33,177 nucleotides of DNA from contig JAFQRE010000026.1 in the NCBI GenBank assembly GCA_017410245.1, positions 1 through 33,177 of the forward strand, written 5' to 3'. Both the position numbers and the translations under genes were made by a program. Below are positions 24,880 to 33,177 of the stretch, in pieces; the first letter of the stretch is position 1; every line of letters begins with the position of its first letter. The stretch comes from Bacteroidaceae bacterium. Lineage in GTDB: Bacteria; Bacteroidota; Bacteroidia; Bacteroidales; Barnesiellaceae_A. Under the pieces are notes generated by a model that did not search any database, had not been told where the DNA came from, and saw only the letters and a list, made by a program, of their open reading frames with translations.

Positions 24880-27800
24880 TTAGTTTCGTACAATCTTGAC
24901 AATTTGCAATGCACCCTCAACCTCTACACGAGCTACATAGACACCGGTATGCAAAGCAGTGAGAGGAATGCGAGCATTGTGCTTGTACTGAGCGACAAGT
25001 GCACCGGCAGCGTTATAAATTGTAACTACGGCATCGCCATCGACTACAAGACAATCGCCGGCAACATAGGCCGAACGTATGCTCTCAACGGCATCAACCG
25101 ATGCATTCTCTACAGGAAACACCTCGACAACACCTTCCGATTCGCCCAAAACATACTCTACCGACACCTCAACTTGTACCTCTTTTTGTTGGTCGGGAGA
25201 GTTGAAGTCGTTTTCACGGAATACATATACACTATCGACGGTATTGGTAGTAGTGTGGAAAGGTACAACCCAACCGTCCATATAGATGTTGTAATGGCTT
25301 ATTTCGAGGTCGGTTTCGGGAGCGTCCCACTCAAATTTCACCCAAAGAGCCGGTATTATATTACCCTCATTGTTATACTCACCGGCACTTGTACTAATGT
25401 AATGCAAGTTGGTAACAGGAGGCAAGTATGTGGCAAAAAATGCTACAGCAACTTCCGATACATTGTAGGGAACATTATTGACAGCATCATACGATTGTAC
25501 CATAAACTCTATCTCGCGATTGTTCTCGATAGAAGAGAATGAGTATTTTATTTTACCATCTACAGCAGCAACAGTATCGACAGGTTGCCAATCGCACCAG
25601 ATGATGTATTGAGCATTGGGAACCTCGGTCTTAGGTACGTCGCAGGTGAGTTCAACAGCATTAGAAGCACTCTCGTCCAATACTGTTACCACATTCAGGT
25701 TGCGGGGGGCATATTCCGAGCTAATCAGAGCATAAGTCTCGGTAGAAGTATTGCGCAGAGTCCACTCCTTGTTATACTCGTCATAGTTATAGAGTGTAAA
25801 TTCATATACATTGTCCGAGAGCTTAATACGAGTCTCTTTGCTTGCATACACAAAACCACCCTCGTAATTGTTGTTCGACTTGATACGCTCAACAATCACA
25901 TTATTTTCGTCATACTTGTTTTCGTACATGTAATAGGGAGTCTTAGCATTCTCGTTATCGGGGTCGGTAGTGCTGGGCTTCCAAGCAATCTCAGAGAGCA
26001 CATTACCGTTGGCATCATAGCTGTAAAGCACATAGTATGTACCCGTTGCATAGAGGCCATCGATATAGTCCATACGGCCGGGGTTGCCATTTTCGTCAAA
26101 CTTGCTATATTCAACAGTGTGATATAGCTTATCGTAAGCAGCATCGGGCGAATTGCGGTTAGTTTTACCCTTGCGAGTGTAACCAGTAAGACGGCCTTGC
26201 TCGTCGTATGTATATTCGTAGAAGTCGTTGTAAGTATAAACATTCTCCGAACTTACAAGACGACCTTCCTCGTCATATGTGTAGTAGGTATGGTCTTTGG
26301 GGTCGGTCCACACACCCATATCTTTGTATTGAATGAAATAGTACTCATCGAGCAATCCACCTACATAGTTGTAGTAGTATTGATAGTTGGGCGAGTAGCC
26401 TCCGTTGCCACTATACATCAAGCTCTTGGATCTCGATATATTGTTGTCGGCATTGTAAAGATTGACAATGCACTCGCCACCATCATCATCTATCACAAGC
26501 GAATATACTCCGCTGACAGTTTGTTCTCCGTCAAAATCGACCGAGCTATCCCACGAGAAGTGTACATATTGACCTTCGACAGTACCCAAGGCATATACAA
26601 CATCGACACGAAGATCGGCCTCCTCGCCATCGGCAATAGGCATATTCAACACAACACTATTCTCGGCAGCTTCGACGGTAGCTATAGGCATAGCAAAGGG
26701 TTTTTGATATACCTCATACGACAACACTTCAAAGTCGCATACCGGAGCGTCCCATTTCAATTCTATCATATATGTGTCGTATTCAGTACCGGTCATAGCA
26801 TCTTTAGCGGTAGTCTTGTAACCACGAACCAATCGCATATTTGTTACCGGTGCAAGGGTTACATTCATATCGATGACAGTAAGCGGAGTGACATTGTAAT
26901 AAATGCCATTTACAGCATCGTACGACTGTACAAAATAGGTGTGAACGCCACTGGACACATTGCTATCGATATACTCGATAGTGCCATCTACAGCCTCGAC
27001 GGTAGCAACAGCCTCCCAATCGCGCCAGACTATGTACTGAGCATTAGCAACCGGCGATGCGGGCACTTTAGCAACAACCTTGACGGTATTAGGTGTAGCA
27101 GCAGTAGAGATATTGGTCAAACCCAACTCGACGGGTGCAGTAGTGGCTTCTACATTGGCATAATACTCATGATACTTGATGATTTGCTCTTGCCAAGCCA
27201 ATATGGGGTTGAAATCGGCATCATAATCGACCTCTGTCAATACTTTTTCCTTGCGCTCATAATACAAGCCCTTGTTGGTGCGAACGATTTCCCGGCTGAA
27301 ACGCAATGTATCGGCCTCACTGCCGGCAACAATCTCCTCGGGAAACCAGCTGGGCGAAGTGTACAATTTTTCGCTCACACATACGCCATTGTCATCATAA
27401 GTGTACTCAATGCGTTGCATCTTTGACTCTGTCGAAGTAAGACGGTCATCAACAACAAGGCGATACTGGCTATCGTACTCATAAGTACCGCTATAGGTAT
27501 AGTTTGAGTAAGCTCCATCGGCAACATATTTGCGAGGTTTATTGACAGTACCTTCAACAAAGTCGGAATAGACACAGGTTTGTATTACCTGGCCTGTAAT
27601 AGTTACGATTTGCTCTTTCTTGATAATGTTGCCTTGGTTGTCGTAGGTGTAGCTATAAGTATCGCGACCGCCAATCTCGGTAATGCAACGACCTTGCTCA
27701 TCATACTCATAGGCAGTACTGTCGGTCAAGCTCCAATCGGAATAGGCAGGACGCCATTGATAATTGACAAGACTTGTGAGCAAGCCCTTCTCGTTGAAAT

Positions 27801-28038
27801 TGTAATAATATACATTTTGTACTTCAAACTCGCCCGATACACCGGCTGTTTGATATACCTGACGCACCATTGTACCATTTGCGTCATAGAAGAAATAATC
27901 TTTGGCTTGACAAGCCGCCGATGTGCCCATGTGGTCGCCGTACTTCTCTTGATAAGTAAGTTTTACTTCGCCACGAGCCGTTAGTGCCGATGCTACTATT
28001 ATGCAACATAGGCACAAATAATGCAGTGATTTTTTCAT
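24880..28038 (-). CDS. T9SS cargo: duplicated YD-repeat plus Fn3 protein (paralogue C2)
   Basis: A 1052-residue exported protein, paralogue of the gene at 21497-24622. A signal peptide occupies roughly residues 1-23. Half 1 starts at YGDHMG (33-38) and carries YD-type repeats such as YEYDEQGRCIT, YTYDNQGNIIK and YTYDDNGVCVS. Two Fn3 domains follow (about 300-393, 396-495). Half 2 starts near residue 505 with a degenerate opening in which the GDxMG motif is lost. It continues with YYTYDEEGRLV, YTYDEQGRLTG, FDENGNPGRMDY and others, then two more Fn3 domains. The C-terminal region (VTIYNAAGALVAQY, GVYVARVEVEG, ending KIVRN) resembles a T9SS sorting domain. ATG 28038 is chosen because the signal peptide begins there. 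It has its own -7 box and terminator. No enzymatic motif is seen, and the function is unknown. Confidence 0.87.
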   Translation of the reverse strand: MKKSLHYLCLCCIIVASALTARGEVKLTYQEKYGDHMGTSAACQAKDYFFYDANGTMVRQVYQTAGVSGEFEVQNVYYYNFNEKGLLTSLVNYQWRPAYSDWSLTDSTAYEYDEQGRCITEIGGRDTYSYTYDNQGNIIKKEQIVTITGQVIQTCVYSDFVEGTVNKPRKYVADGAYSNYTYSGTYEYDSQYRLVVDDRLTSTESKMQRIEYTYDDNGVCVSEKLYTSPSWFPEEIVAGSEADTLRFSREIVRTNKGLYYERKEKVLTEVDYDADFNPILAWQEQIIKYHEYYANVEATTAPVELGLTNISTAATPNTVKVVAKVPASPVANAQYIVWRDWEAVATVEAVDGTIEYIDSNVSSGVHTYFVQSYDAVNGIYYNVTPLTVIDMNVTLAPVTNMRLVRGYKTTAKDAMTGTEYDTYMIELKWDAPVCDFEVLSYEVYQKPFAMPIATVEAAENSVVLNMPIADGEEADLRVDVVYALGTVEGQYVHFSWDSSVDFDGEQTVSGVYSLVIDDDGGECIVNLYNADNNISRSKSLMYSGNGGYSPNYQYYYNYVGGLLDEYYFIQYKDMGVWTDPKDHTYYTYDEEGRLVSSENVYTYNDFYEYTYDEQGRLTGYTRKGKTNRNSPDAAYDKLYHTVEYSKFDENGNPGRMDYIDGLYATGTYYVLYSYDANGNVLSEIAWKPSTTDPDNENAKTPYYMYENKYDENNVIVERIKSNNNYEGGFVYASKETRIKLSDNVYEFTLYNYDEYNKEWTLRNTSTETYALISSEYAPRNLNVVTVLDESASNAVELTCDVPKTEVPNAQYIIWCDWQPVDTVAAVDGKIKYSFSSIENNREIEFMVQSYDAVNNVPYNVSEVAVAFFATYLPPVTNLHYISTSAGEYNNEGNIIPALWVKFEWDAPETDLEISHYNIYMDGWVVPFHTTTNTVDSVYVFRENDFNSPDQQKEVQVEVSVEYVLGESEGVVEVFPVENASVDAVESIRSAYVAGDCLVVDGDAVVTIYNAAGALVAQYKHNARIPLTALHTGVYVARVEVEGALQIVKIVRN

Positions 28039-28092
28039 AAGTTTTAAGTATTTATGTTTGGTAAATTTCAATAAATAAAAATATTCACGGCA

Positions 28093-28100
28093 CAAATTTA
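28093..28100 (-). promoter_or_regulatory. candidate -7 box of gene 24880-28038
   Basis: The minus strand reads TAAATTTG, an exact TAnnTTTG match, 54 bases before the ATG at 28038. It lies in a 221-base divergent intergenic region shared with the ROK kinase gene. Confidence 0.45.
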
Positions 28101-28193
28101 TGCAAAAAATTTTAATCATATATAAACAACTAAGTAAAAAAAACAATTACAATATTTTCATGTTATAGGCAACTATTCAAACAAAATATTTTG

Positions 28194-28201
28194 TACTTTT
28201 G
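28194..28201 (+). promoter_or_regulatory. candidate -7 box of the ROK kinase gene
   Basis: TACTTTTG on the plus strand matches TAnnTTTG exactly and lies 58 bases before the ATG at 28260. It is the same octamer as the proximal dxr box. No clear -33 TTTG is present. Confidence 0.5.
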
Positions 28202-28259
28202 TAGCAATAAAGTAACAATCACAAAAACATAGGAACTTAATAACCTAAAAATAAGTATT

Positions 28260-29243
28260 ATGACAATGACAAAACCTTATGTGGTAGGTATCGACATAGG
28301 TGGTACCAATACCGTCTTCGGAATAGTAGATACTCGTGGTAATGTTGTATCGGGAGGCTCAATCAAGACCCCTAAACATGTAGAATTTAAAGAGTATGCC
28401 AATCAACTCTATACTGCAGTGTCGCGTCTTATCAAAGAAGAGGGTTATGAGGGTCAGATAGCAGGTATAGGTGTGGGAGCACCCAATGCGTGCTACTATA
28501 CCGGCAACATAGAGAACCCTGCCAACCTGTATTGGACCGAGAATGGCAAACGCCTCGAAATGATACCTTTTGCAGCAACACTGCGCGAGATGTTTGGTAT
28601 TCCGGTAGCCATTACCAACGATGCCAATGCCGCCGCTATTGGCGAGATGACTTACGGCGCAGCTCGCGGCATGAAAGACTTCATCATGATAACTCTCGGC
28701 ACCGGTGTAGGTAGCGGTATAGTTGTCAATGGTCAGTTGTTGTATGGTCATGACGGATTTGCCGGAGAGTTGGGCCACGTGACAATGCGTCGCAACAATG
28801 GCCGTTTGTGTGGTTGCGGCCGTACAGGTTGCCTTGAGGCTTACGCCTCGGCTACAGGTGTGGCACGCACAGCTCGCGAATTCTTGGAGACACGCAAGGA
28901 CGAGTCGTTGTTGCGCAATATGCCCATCGATGATATAACCTCGAAAGATGTGTACGATGCCGCAGTGGCCGGCGACGAGTTGGCGCGTGAGGTATTTGAC
29001 TTTACAGGCAATATGTTGGGCGAAGCCTTTGCCGACTTCATCGCATTCTCTAGCCCCAAAGCCATCATTTTGTTTGGTGGCCTTACCAAAGCCGGTGAAC
29101 TGATAATGCGTCCCATCAGAGAGAGCCTCGACCGTAACATATTGAACAACTTCCGAGGCAAAACCGAAATACTCTTCTCGCAACTGAAAGAGGGCGATGC
29201 CGCCGTATTGGGTGCCAGCGCACTCGGTTGGGAAGCCAAATAA
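28260..29243 (+). CDS. ROK-family sugar kinase, probable glucokinase
   Basis: Predicted cytosolic ATP-dependent hexokinase of the ROK family. The 327-residue protein has the phosphate-binding loop GIDIGGTNT (10-18), the catalytic Asp121 in TNDANAAAIGEM, the ATP-binding LGTGVGSGIV (146-155), and the zinc site formed by His173 (GELGHVTM) and CGCGRTGCLE with Cys184, Cys186 and Cys191. It has no N-terminal helix-turn-helix, so it is an enzyme rather than a NagC-type repressor. Glucose is the most likely substrate for this subgroup in Bacteroidota; N-acetylglucosamine or other hexoses cannot be excluded. Met3 (28266) is an alternative start. It precedes tilS on the same strand, separated by a strong hairpin. 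Confidence 0.92.
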   Translation: MTMTKPYVVGIDIGGTNTVFGIVDTRGNVVSGGSIKTPKHVEFKEYANQLYTAVSRLIKEEGYEGQIAGIGVGAPNACYYTGNIENPANLYWTENGKRLEMIPFAATLREMFGIPVAITNDANAAAIGEMTYGAARGMKDFIMITLGTGVGSGIVVNGQLLYGHDGFAGELGHVTMRRNNGRLCGCGRTGCLEAYASATGVARTAREFLETRKDESLLRNMPIDDITSKDVYDAAVAGDELAREVFDFTGNMLGEAFADFIAFSSPKAIILFGGLTKAGELIMRPIRESLDRNILNNFRGKTEILFSQLKEGDAAVLGASALGWEAK

Positions 29244-29260
29244 TAGAGATAATCATATAT

Positions 29261-29296
29261 AAGAAGGGTGTATCCACACGTGGATATATCCTTCTT
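29261..29296 (+). terminator. hairpin between the ROK kinase gene and tilS
   Basis: Arms 29261-29276 and 29281-29296 form a 16-bp RNA stem with two G-U pairs and a CACG loop (AAGAAGG pairs with CCTTCTT, TATCCA with TGGATA). It begins 17 bases after the ROK stop and ends 10 bases before the tilS ATG. It may terminate ROK transcripts, or fold over the tilS ribosome landing region. There is no separate T-run after the stem. Confidence 0.65.
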
Positions 29297-29306
29297 GTGC
29301 AAACAA

Positions 29307-30632
29307 ATGAACTTGTTATATCGCATAGATGAGTATATTGCTCACCAACAACTACTTACAAAGGACAATCGAGTTGTAGTGGGCTTGAGCGGAGGTGCCG
29401 ACTCGGTAGCTCTGCTGGCCATACTTGTGGAGTTGCGATATAAATGTATAGCTTGTCATTGCAACTTCATGTTGCGAGGCGATGAGAGTGTGCGCGACCG
29501 CAATCACGCCTACTCGATAGCCCAACAGATGGGCGTAGAGTATGTTGAGACAACATTCGACACAATAGGATATGCGCAAGAGAAAGGTATATCGATAGAG
29601 ATGGCGGCACGAGAGTTGCGCTACAGATGGTTTGAGGAGATGCGACAAAAACACAACGCCGAGGCCATTGCTGTAGCACACCACCGCGATGACAATGCCG
29701 AGACCGTATTGCTAAATCTTACACGAGGTACTGGATTGGCAGGCCTCACAGGAATGAAATCGCGCAACGGATATGTAGTGCGACCATTGCTATGTGTATC
29801 GCGAGCCGAATTGCTACAGTACCTTGCCAACAAGCACCTTACGTATGTTACCGACAGCACCAATCTGGAGGCTATATACACCCGCAACAAGTTGCGACTG
29901 GAAGTGATACCACAACTGAGAGAGATAAACAGTGCTTTCGACACATGCTTCGAGCGCACCATAAGCTACCTACGCGATAGCGAGAAGTTCTATCGCGATA
30001 GTATTGAACAATGGAAAGAGCGCGTGTGTACCACCGTAGAACAAGAGTTATATGTCGATATAAACAAGTTGCACCTCTCTCCTGCTCCATCGACACTATT
30101 GTTTGAGATATTGTCACCAATGGGATTTAATGCTACACAGATAGAGGCAATGAGCAACAAAGAGTTGCCCTCGGGACGACAATTCCTATCGACGACACAC
30201 CGAGCATTGAGTCATCGCGACACGCTCATAATATCGGCTATGGGGCAACAACCCGACAACAGCATCTTGGCAACGTGGCAGCAGGGCGATACCGATAGCA
30301 AGCATAACATAGTACTTTCATACCACAATGCCAATGGCTATGAGATACCACGCAACAAAAATATTGCTTGCTATGATGCCGACAAGATAGTCTTTCCGTT
30401 GGTGTTGCGCCACTGGCGACAAGGCGACAGCTTTATCCCCTTCGGCATGCACGGACGCAAAAAGGTGAGCGACTACTTTAGCGACCATAAATTCTCGATA
30501 GTTCGCAAGGAGAAGGCTCTGCTACTGTGCGATAGCGAGAAAATATTGTGGATTGTGGGCGAACGCGCCGGCAACGAGGCACGTATAACCGATAAGACTC
30601 AAAACATACTGCAAGTAATGATAGAATTATAG
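29307..30632 (+). CDS. tilS: tRNA(Ile)-lysidine synthase
   Basis: Essential enzyme that uses ATP and lysine to convert the wobble cytidine of the CAU-anticodon isoleucine tRNA to lysidine, so that AUA is read as Ile. The 441-residue protein carries the N-type ATP pyrophosphatase P-loop SGGADS (28-33), the conserved CHCNFMLRGDES segment and VAHHRDDNAETVLLNL. A C-terminal domain near QGDSFIPFGMHGRKKVSDYF matches the TilS tRNA-binding domain. ATG 29307 (MNLLYRIDEYI) is preferred over an in-frame ATG at 29268 that lies inside the upstream hairpin. The length agrees with Bacteroidota TilS. Confidence 0.95.
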   Translation: MNLLYRIDEYIAHQQLLTKDNRVVVGLSGGADSVALLAILVELRYKCIACHCNFMLRGDESVRDRNHAYSIAQQMGVEYVETTFDTIGYAQEKGISIEMAARELRYRWFEEMRQKHNAEAIAVAHHRDDNAETVLLNLTRGTGLAGLTGMKSRNGYVVRPLLCVSRAELLQYLANKHLTYVTDSTNLEAIYTRNKLRLEVIPQLREINSAFDTCFERTISYLRDSEKFYRDSIEQWKERVCTTVEQELYVDINKLHLSPAPSTLLFEILSPMGFNATQIEAMSNKELPSGRQFLSTTHRALSHRDTLIISAMGQQPDNSILATWQQGDTDSKHNIVLSYHNANGYEIPRNKNIACYDADKIVFPLVLRHWRQGDSFIPFGMHGRKKVSDYFSDHKFSIVRKEKALLLCDSEKILWIVGERAGNEARITDKTQNILQVMIEL

Positions 30633-30752
30633 TCATTTTTATATCATTACTTACAATCTGAAATCCACCTTACCCGACTATAGTTTCTTTATAAAAAATT
30701 GTTAAAATCGAAAACAAACATCGGTTGAAGGTGTTATTTTTGAAAAATTATC

Positions 30753-30760
30753 TATATTTG
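30753..30760 (+). promoter_or_regulatory. candidate -7 box of rho
   Basis: TATATTTG is an exact TAnnTTTG match, followed by GC as in many Bacteroides promoters. It would give a rho leader of about 135-140 bases that includes a 7-bp hairpin (AGAACAA/TTGTTCT, 30778-30797) and a small GTATA/TATAC stem (30838-30851). A -33 element at good spacing is not clear. Confidence 0.5.
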
Positions 30761-30905
30761 CAGTTGCAAAATCTAATAGAACAAATGTCGTTGTTCTTAT
30801 AAAAAACTTCAAAAAACTTATTTCCCAAACACATAAAGTATAAGCCTATACGATACCAATCATAAGATGGATTGTGTAATCTTGGCTCTAAAAACATCAA
30901 AAAAA

Positions 30906-33017
30906 ATGTATTACTTGAAAGATCTTGAAGCTAAATCATTGGCTGAACTAAAAGAGATTGCAAAACAATTGGAGATAAAAACCGACTCCAATGTAGCCAA
31001 AGATGATTTGGTGTATATAATTCTTGACGAACAAGCCATCAATGCCAGCAAATCGCAACAAAGCAACGAGGGGAAGAAAAGGAAAAGAAAATCGCCAGCC
31101 GCCAAGAGCGAGAAACAAGAGAAGGCTAATAATGCCGAAATATCCGACTCACCCGTAGCTGTTACCGAGCCAAGCGTACAGCCGGCTCACGATGCACAAC
31201 AAGATACAGCCACCGCACAACCTACTATATCGAAAGAGGAGAGCGTAGCCGATACCACCGAAGAAAAACCGGTAGAGGAGAAGCCCCGTCGCGGTCGCAA
31301 GAAAAAACAAAAGCCGGCAGAAGAGGTTGTAGAAGCAATCCAATTGGAGCCGGCTCAACCCCAAGAGAGTAGCGAAACACTCCAAACAAACGACACTGCC
31401 CCAATAACAACAGAGGAATCGGCTCCCATTCAAGAGAAACCACGTCGGGGTCGCAAACGCATCGTCCGCGAAGAGAAGCCGGCCACAGAAGAAGCCGTAG
31501 CAAATGCCGCCGAAGAGATGCCTCAGCCTACAGCTACCCAGTCTGTCGCTGACGAATCCTCTGTAGCCACTCAACCCGAGGATACAGCCCCCCATACACC
31601 CACCGAAGCCGAAGCAGAGAACAAATCGCAAGAGCCTGTATTGCCCCCATCACCGGGACTTTCGGCATTCTTCCCCAAGGCTACTCGCTTTATCTCGCGC
31701 GACAAAAACGGCAACATTGTCAAGCAACAATTTACACCTCAAAACAAAGACAACAATGGTGTAAACAACAATAAGCAACAAAATAAGCAACAGAACAAAC
31801 AGCAAAACAAACGCAACAATAATACACCCTACGACGATATGCGTCGCGAAGAAGCTCCTATGCGCGACGATATGATACCCACCGAACGTCTTTATGACTT
31901 CGAAGGCATTTTGGTAGGATCGGGTGTATTGGAAATGATGCCCGATGGATATGGTTTCTTGCGCTCGCCCGACTACAACTACCTTACTTCGCCCGACGAC
32001 ATCTATGTGTCGCAGTCGCAAATAAAACACTACGGACTGAAAACCGGTGATGTGGTAGAAGGCCCCATTCGTCCTCCTAAAGAGGGTGAGAAATATTTCC
32101 CATTGGCACGCGTAGAGCGCATCAACGGCCGTTTGCCCGAGTTTGTTCGCGATCGCGTACCCTTCGACCACCTTACCCCACTCTTCCCCAACGAGAAGTT
32201 CAATCTTACCGGTGGCAAGTCATGCAACCTATCTACCCGAGTAGTTGATATGTTCTCGCCCATAGGCAAGGGACAACGTGGTCTTATCGTAGCACAGCCA
32301 AAGACCGGTAAAACAGTTATACTCAAAGATATAGCAAACGCCATATCGGAAAATCACCCCGAGGTGTATATGATAATATTGCTCATCGATGAGCGTCCCG
32401 AAGAAGTTACCGACATGGCTCGCAGCGTGAAGGCCGAGGTTATTTCATCGACATTTGATGAGCCTGCCGAACGCCATGTGAAAGTAACCAACATTGTACT
32501 TGAGAAGGCCAAACGCATGGTAGAATGTGGTCATGACGTTGTCATATTGCTCGACTCAATCACACGCTTGGCGCGTGCTTTCAATACCGTAGCTCCTGCA
32601 TCGGGTAAAGTATTGTCGGGTGGTGTAGATGCCAACGCCTTGCACAAACCCAAACGCTTCTTCGGTGCAGCCCGTAACATCGAAAACGGTGGTAGCCTCA
32701 CCATCATAGCAACAGCCTTGATAGATACCGGCTCGAAGATGGACGAGGTTATCTTTGAAGAGTTTAAGGGTACTGGTAACATGGAGTTGCAACTCGACCG
32801 CAAGTTGTCGAACAAGCGCATTTTCCCCGCTGTCGATATCAACGCATCGAGCACTCGTCGCGACGACCTCTTGCACGATAAAGAGACACTCAATCGCATG
32901 TGGATATTGCGTCGTTATCTGGCCGACATGAACTCGGTTGAGGCAATGGAATTCCTCAAAGAACGCCTCGAACGCACCTCTTCGAATGAAGAGTTCCTCC
33001 TATCGATGAACGATTGA
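30906..33017 (+). CDS. rho: transcription termination factor Rho with long disordered insertion
   Basis: Hexameric RNA-dependent ATPase that ends transcription. The chosen start (ATG 30906, [12 protein letters not shown]) gives 703 residues against about 420 in E. coli. Residues 1-45 form the Rho N-terminal helical domain. About 46-320 is a low-complexity, presumably disordered insertion rich in E, P, A, Q and T, with two PRRGRK motifs (127-132, 179-184) and an N/K/Q-rich run (282-303). The cold-shock-like RNA-binding domain spans about 330-405. The ATPase core has Walker A QPKTGKT (464-470), Walker B VVILLD (545-550) and the [10 protein letters not shown]-loop segment (571-579). Insertions of this kind are characteristic of Bacteroidota Rho and have been tied to phase separation in B. 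thetaiotaomicron. An in-frame ATG at 30867 would add 13 residues and is judged unlikely. Confidence 0.96.
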   Translation: MYYLKDLEAKSLAELKEIAKQLEIKTDSNVAKDDLVYIILDEQAINASKSQQSNEGKKRKRKSPAAKSEKQEKANNAEISDSPVAVTEPSVQPAHDAQQDTATAQPTISKEESVADTTEEKPVEEKPRRGRKKKQKPAEEVVEAIQLEPAQPQESSETLQTNDTAPITTEESAPIQEKPRRGRKRIVREEKPATEEAVANAAEEMPQPTATQSVADESSVATQPEDTAPHTPTEAEAENKSQEPVLPPSPGLSAFFPKATRFISRDKNGNIVKQQFTPQNKDNNGVNNNKQQNKQQNKQQNKRNNNTPYDDMRREEAPMRDDMIPTERLYDFEGILVGSGVLEMMPDGYGFLRSPDYNYLTSPDDIYVSQSQIKHYGLKTGDVVEGPIRPPKEGEKYFPLARVERINGRLPEFVRDRVPFDHLTPLFPNEKFNLTGGKSCNLSTRVVDMFSPIGKGQRGLIVAQPKTGKTVILKDIANAISENHPEVYMIILLIDERPEEVTDMARSVKAEVISSTFDEPAERHVKVTNIVLEKAKRMVECGHDVVILLDSITRLARAFNTVAPASGKVLSGGVDANALHKPKRFFGAARNIENGGSLTIIATALIDTGSKMDEVIFEEFKGTGNMELQLDRKLSNKRIFPAVDINASSTRRDDLLHDKETLNRMWILRRYLADMNSVEAMEFLKERLERTSSNEEFLLSMND

Positions 33018-33093
33018 TAAACGTCGCTCATGGCTATTGTGTCGTCCTAAAAAAGTGTTACAGGATTTGATACAAAAATAATCAAAGTTTTCT

Positions 33094-33127
33094 AAATGAC
33101 AACACGGCGCGCCGTGTTGTCATTTTT
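33094..33127 (+). terminator. palindromic terminator after rho
   Basis: A 32-base perfect palindrome (arms 33094-33109 and 33110-33125; core GGCGCGCC) is followed on the plus strand by a run of five T (33123-33127). In RNA the central bases would form a small loop. It lies 77 bases past the rho stop. Its symmetry would allow it to serve a convergent gene from the right as well. Confidence 0.85.
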
Positions 33128-33177
33128 CGTTCTGTAAGTTACAATCTCTTTCTTGCATTGGCGATGCATCTCATTGG

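Noticed and set aside
26197..27426. 409-codon plus-strand frame opposite the YD-repeat gene C2
   Set aside because: Its regularity comes from the YD repeats on the other strand; no domain or signal peptide is seen.
21497..28038. Rhs/YD-repeat polymorphic toxin system with immunity gene
   Set aside because: No Rhs core delimiter, no short variable C-terminal toxin, no small downstream immunity gene; both proteins end in sorting-like domains.
12909..28038. Polysaccharide utilisation locus (SusC/SusD type)
   Set aside because: No TonB-dependent transporter, SusD-like lipoprotein or glycoside hydrolase motif is present among the five exported proteins.
33139..33177. Possible C-terminal end of a minus-strand gene (MRCIANARKRL then stop) at the right edge
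   Set aside because: Only about a dozen codons are visible and another frame is also open; the window ends before any domain could be judged.
1..33177. CRISPR array, tRNA, rRNA, insertion sequence or prophage
   Set aside because: No spaced direct repeats, no tRNA or rRNA segments, no transposase, integrase or phage structural motifs were seen on either strand.

Overview
This window looks like a chromosomal segment of a Bacteroidales bacterium (phylum Bacteroidota). The signs are -7 promoter boxes of the form TAnnTTTG, no Shine-Dalgarno-led genes, Bacteroidota-type housekeeping proteins (a Rho with a long disordered insertion, an M49 dipeptidyl peptidase III with an HECLGH motif), and secreted proteins ending in type IX secretion (T9SS) type A sorting domains. 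The sorting domains favour a T9SS-positive lineage (Prevotella/Porphyromonas-like) over T9SS-negative gut Bacteroides. No rRNA, tRNA, CRISPR array, IS element or phage gene was seen.

Layout. (1) 1-296: intergenic, with the terminator of the first operon. (2) 297-6157, minus strand: a close-packed operon read dxr, rseP, rlmI, dipeptidyl peptidase III lipoprotein (isoprenoid synthesis, envelope-stress protease, rRNA methylation, peptide degradation). (3) 6158-6728: a 571-base gap holding two candidate minus-strand -7 boxes, a possible short RNA or attenuated leader, and the clpB terminator. (4) 6729-9317, minus: clpB. (5) 9561-10136, plus: a small lipoprotein related to YiiX/YebB permuted papain-like hydrolases, with Asn at the expected catalytic Cys. 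(6) 10260-12756, minus: a putrescine-forming cassette, DUF2148 ferredoxin-like protein, agmatine deiminase, N-carbamoylputrescine amidase. (7) 12909-28038, minus: about 15 kb encoding five large exported proteins, the most unusual part. They fall into two paralogous pairs (beta-propeller + Fn3/jelly-roll; tandem YD-repeat + Fn3) plus one choice-of-anchor-J/Omp28-type thioredoxin-fold protein. (8) 28260-33017, plus: ROK sugar kinase, tilS and rho, with a near-perfect palindromic terminator after rho.

How the genes may work together. The three centrally placed exported genes (21497-24622, 19524-21419, 16283-19495) are spaced like one operon. The outer gene on each side (24880-28038 and 12909-16085) has its own -7 box and terminator. 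All five products carry signal peptides and C-terminal modules resembling T9SS cargo sorting domains, so I infer a surface-displayed or secreted set made of repeat scaffolds, Fn3 spacers and a CxxC protein. The T9SS machinery itself is not in the window. The function of this set is not known to me, and no toxin, glycosidase or protease active site is visible in it.
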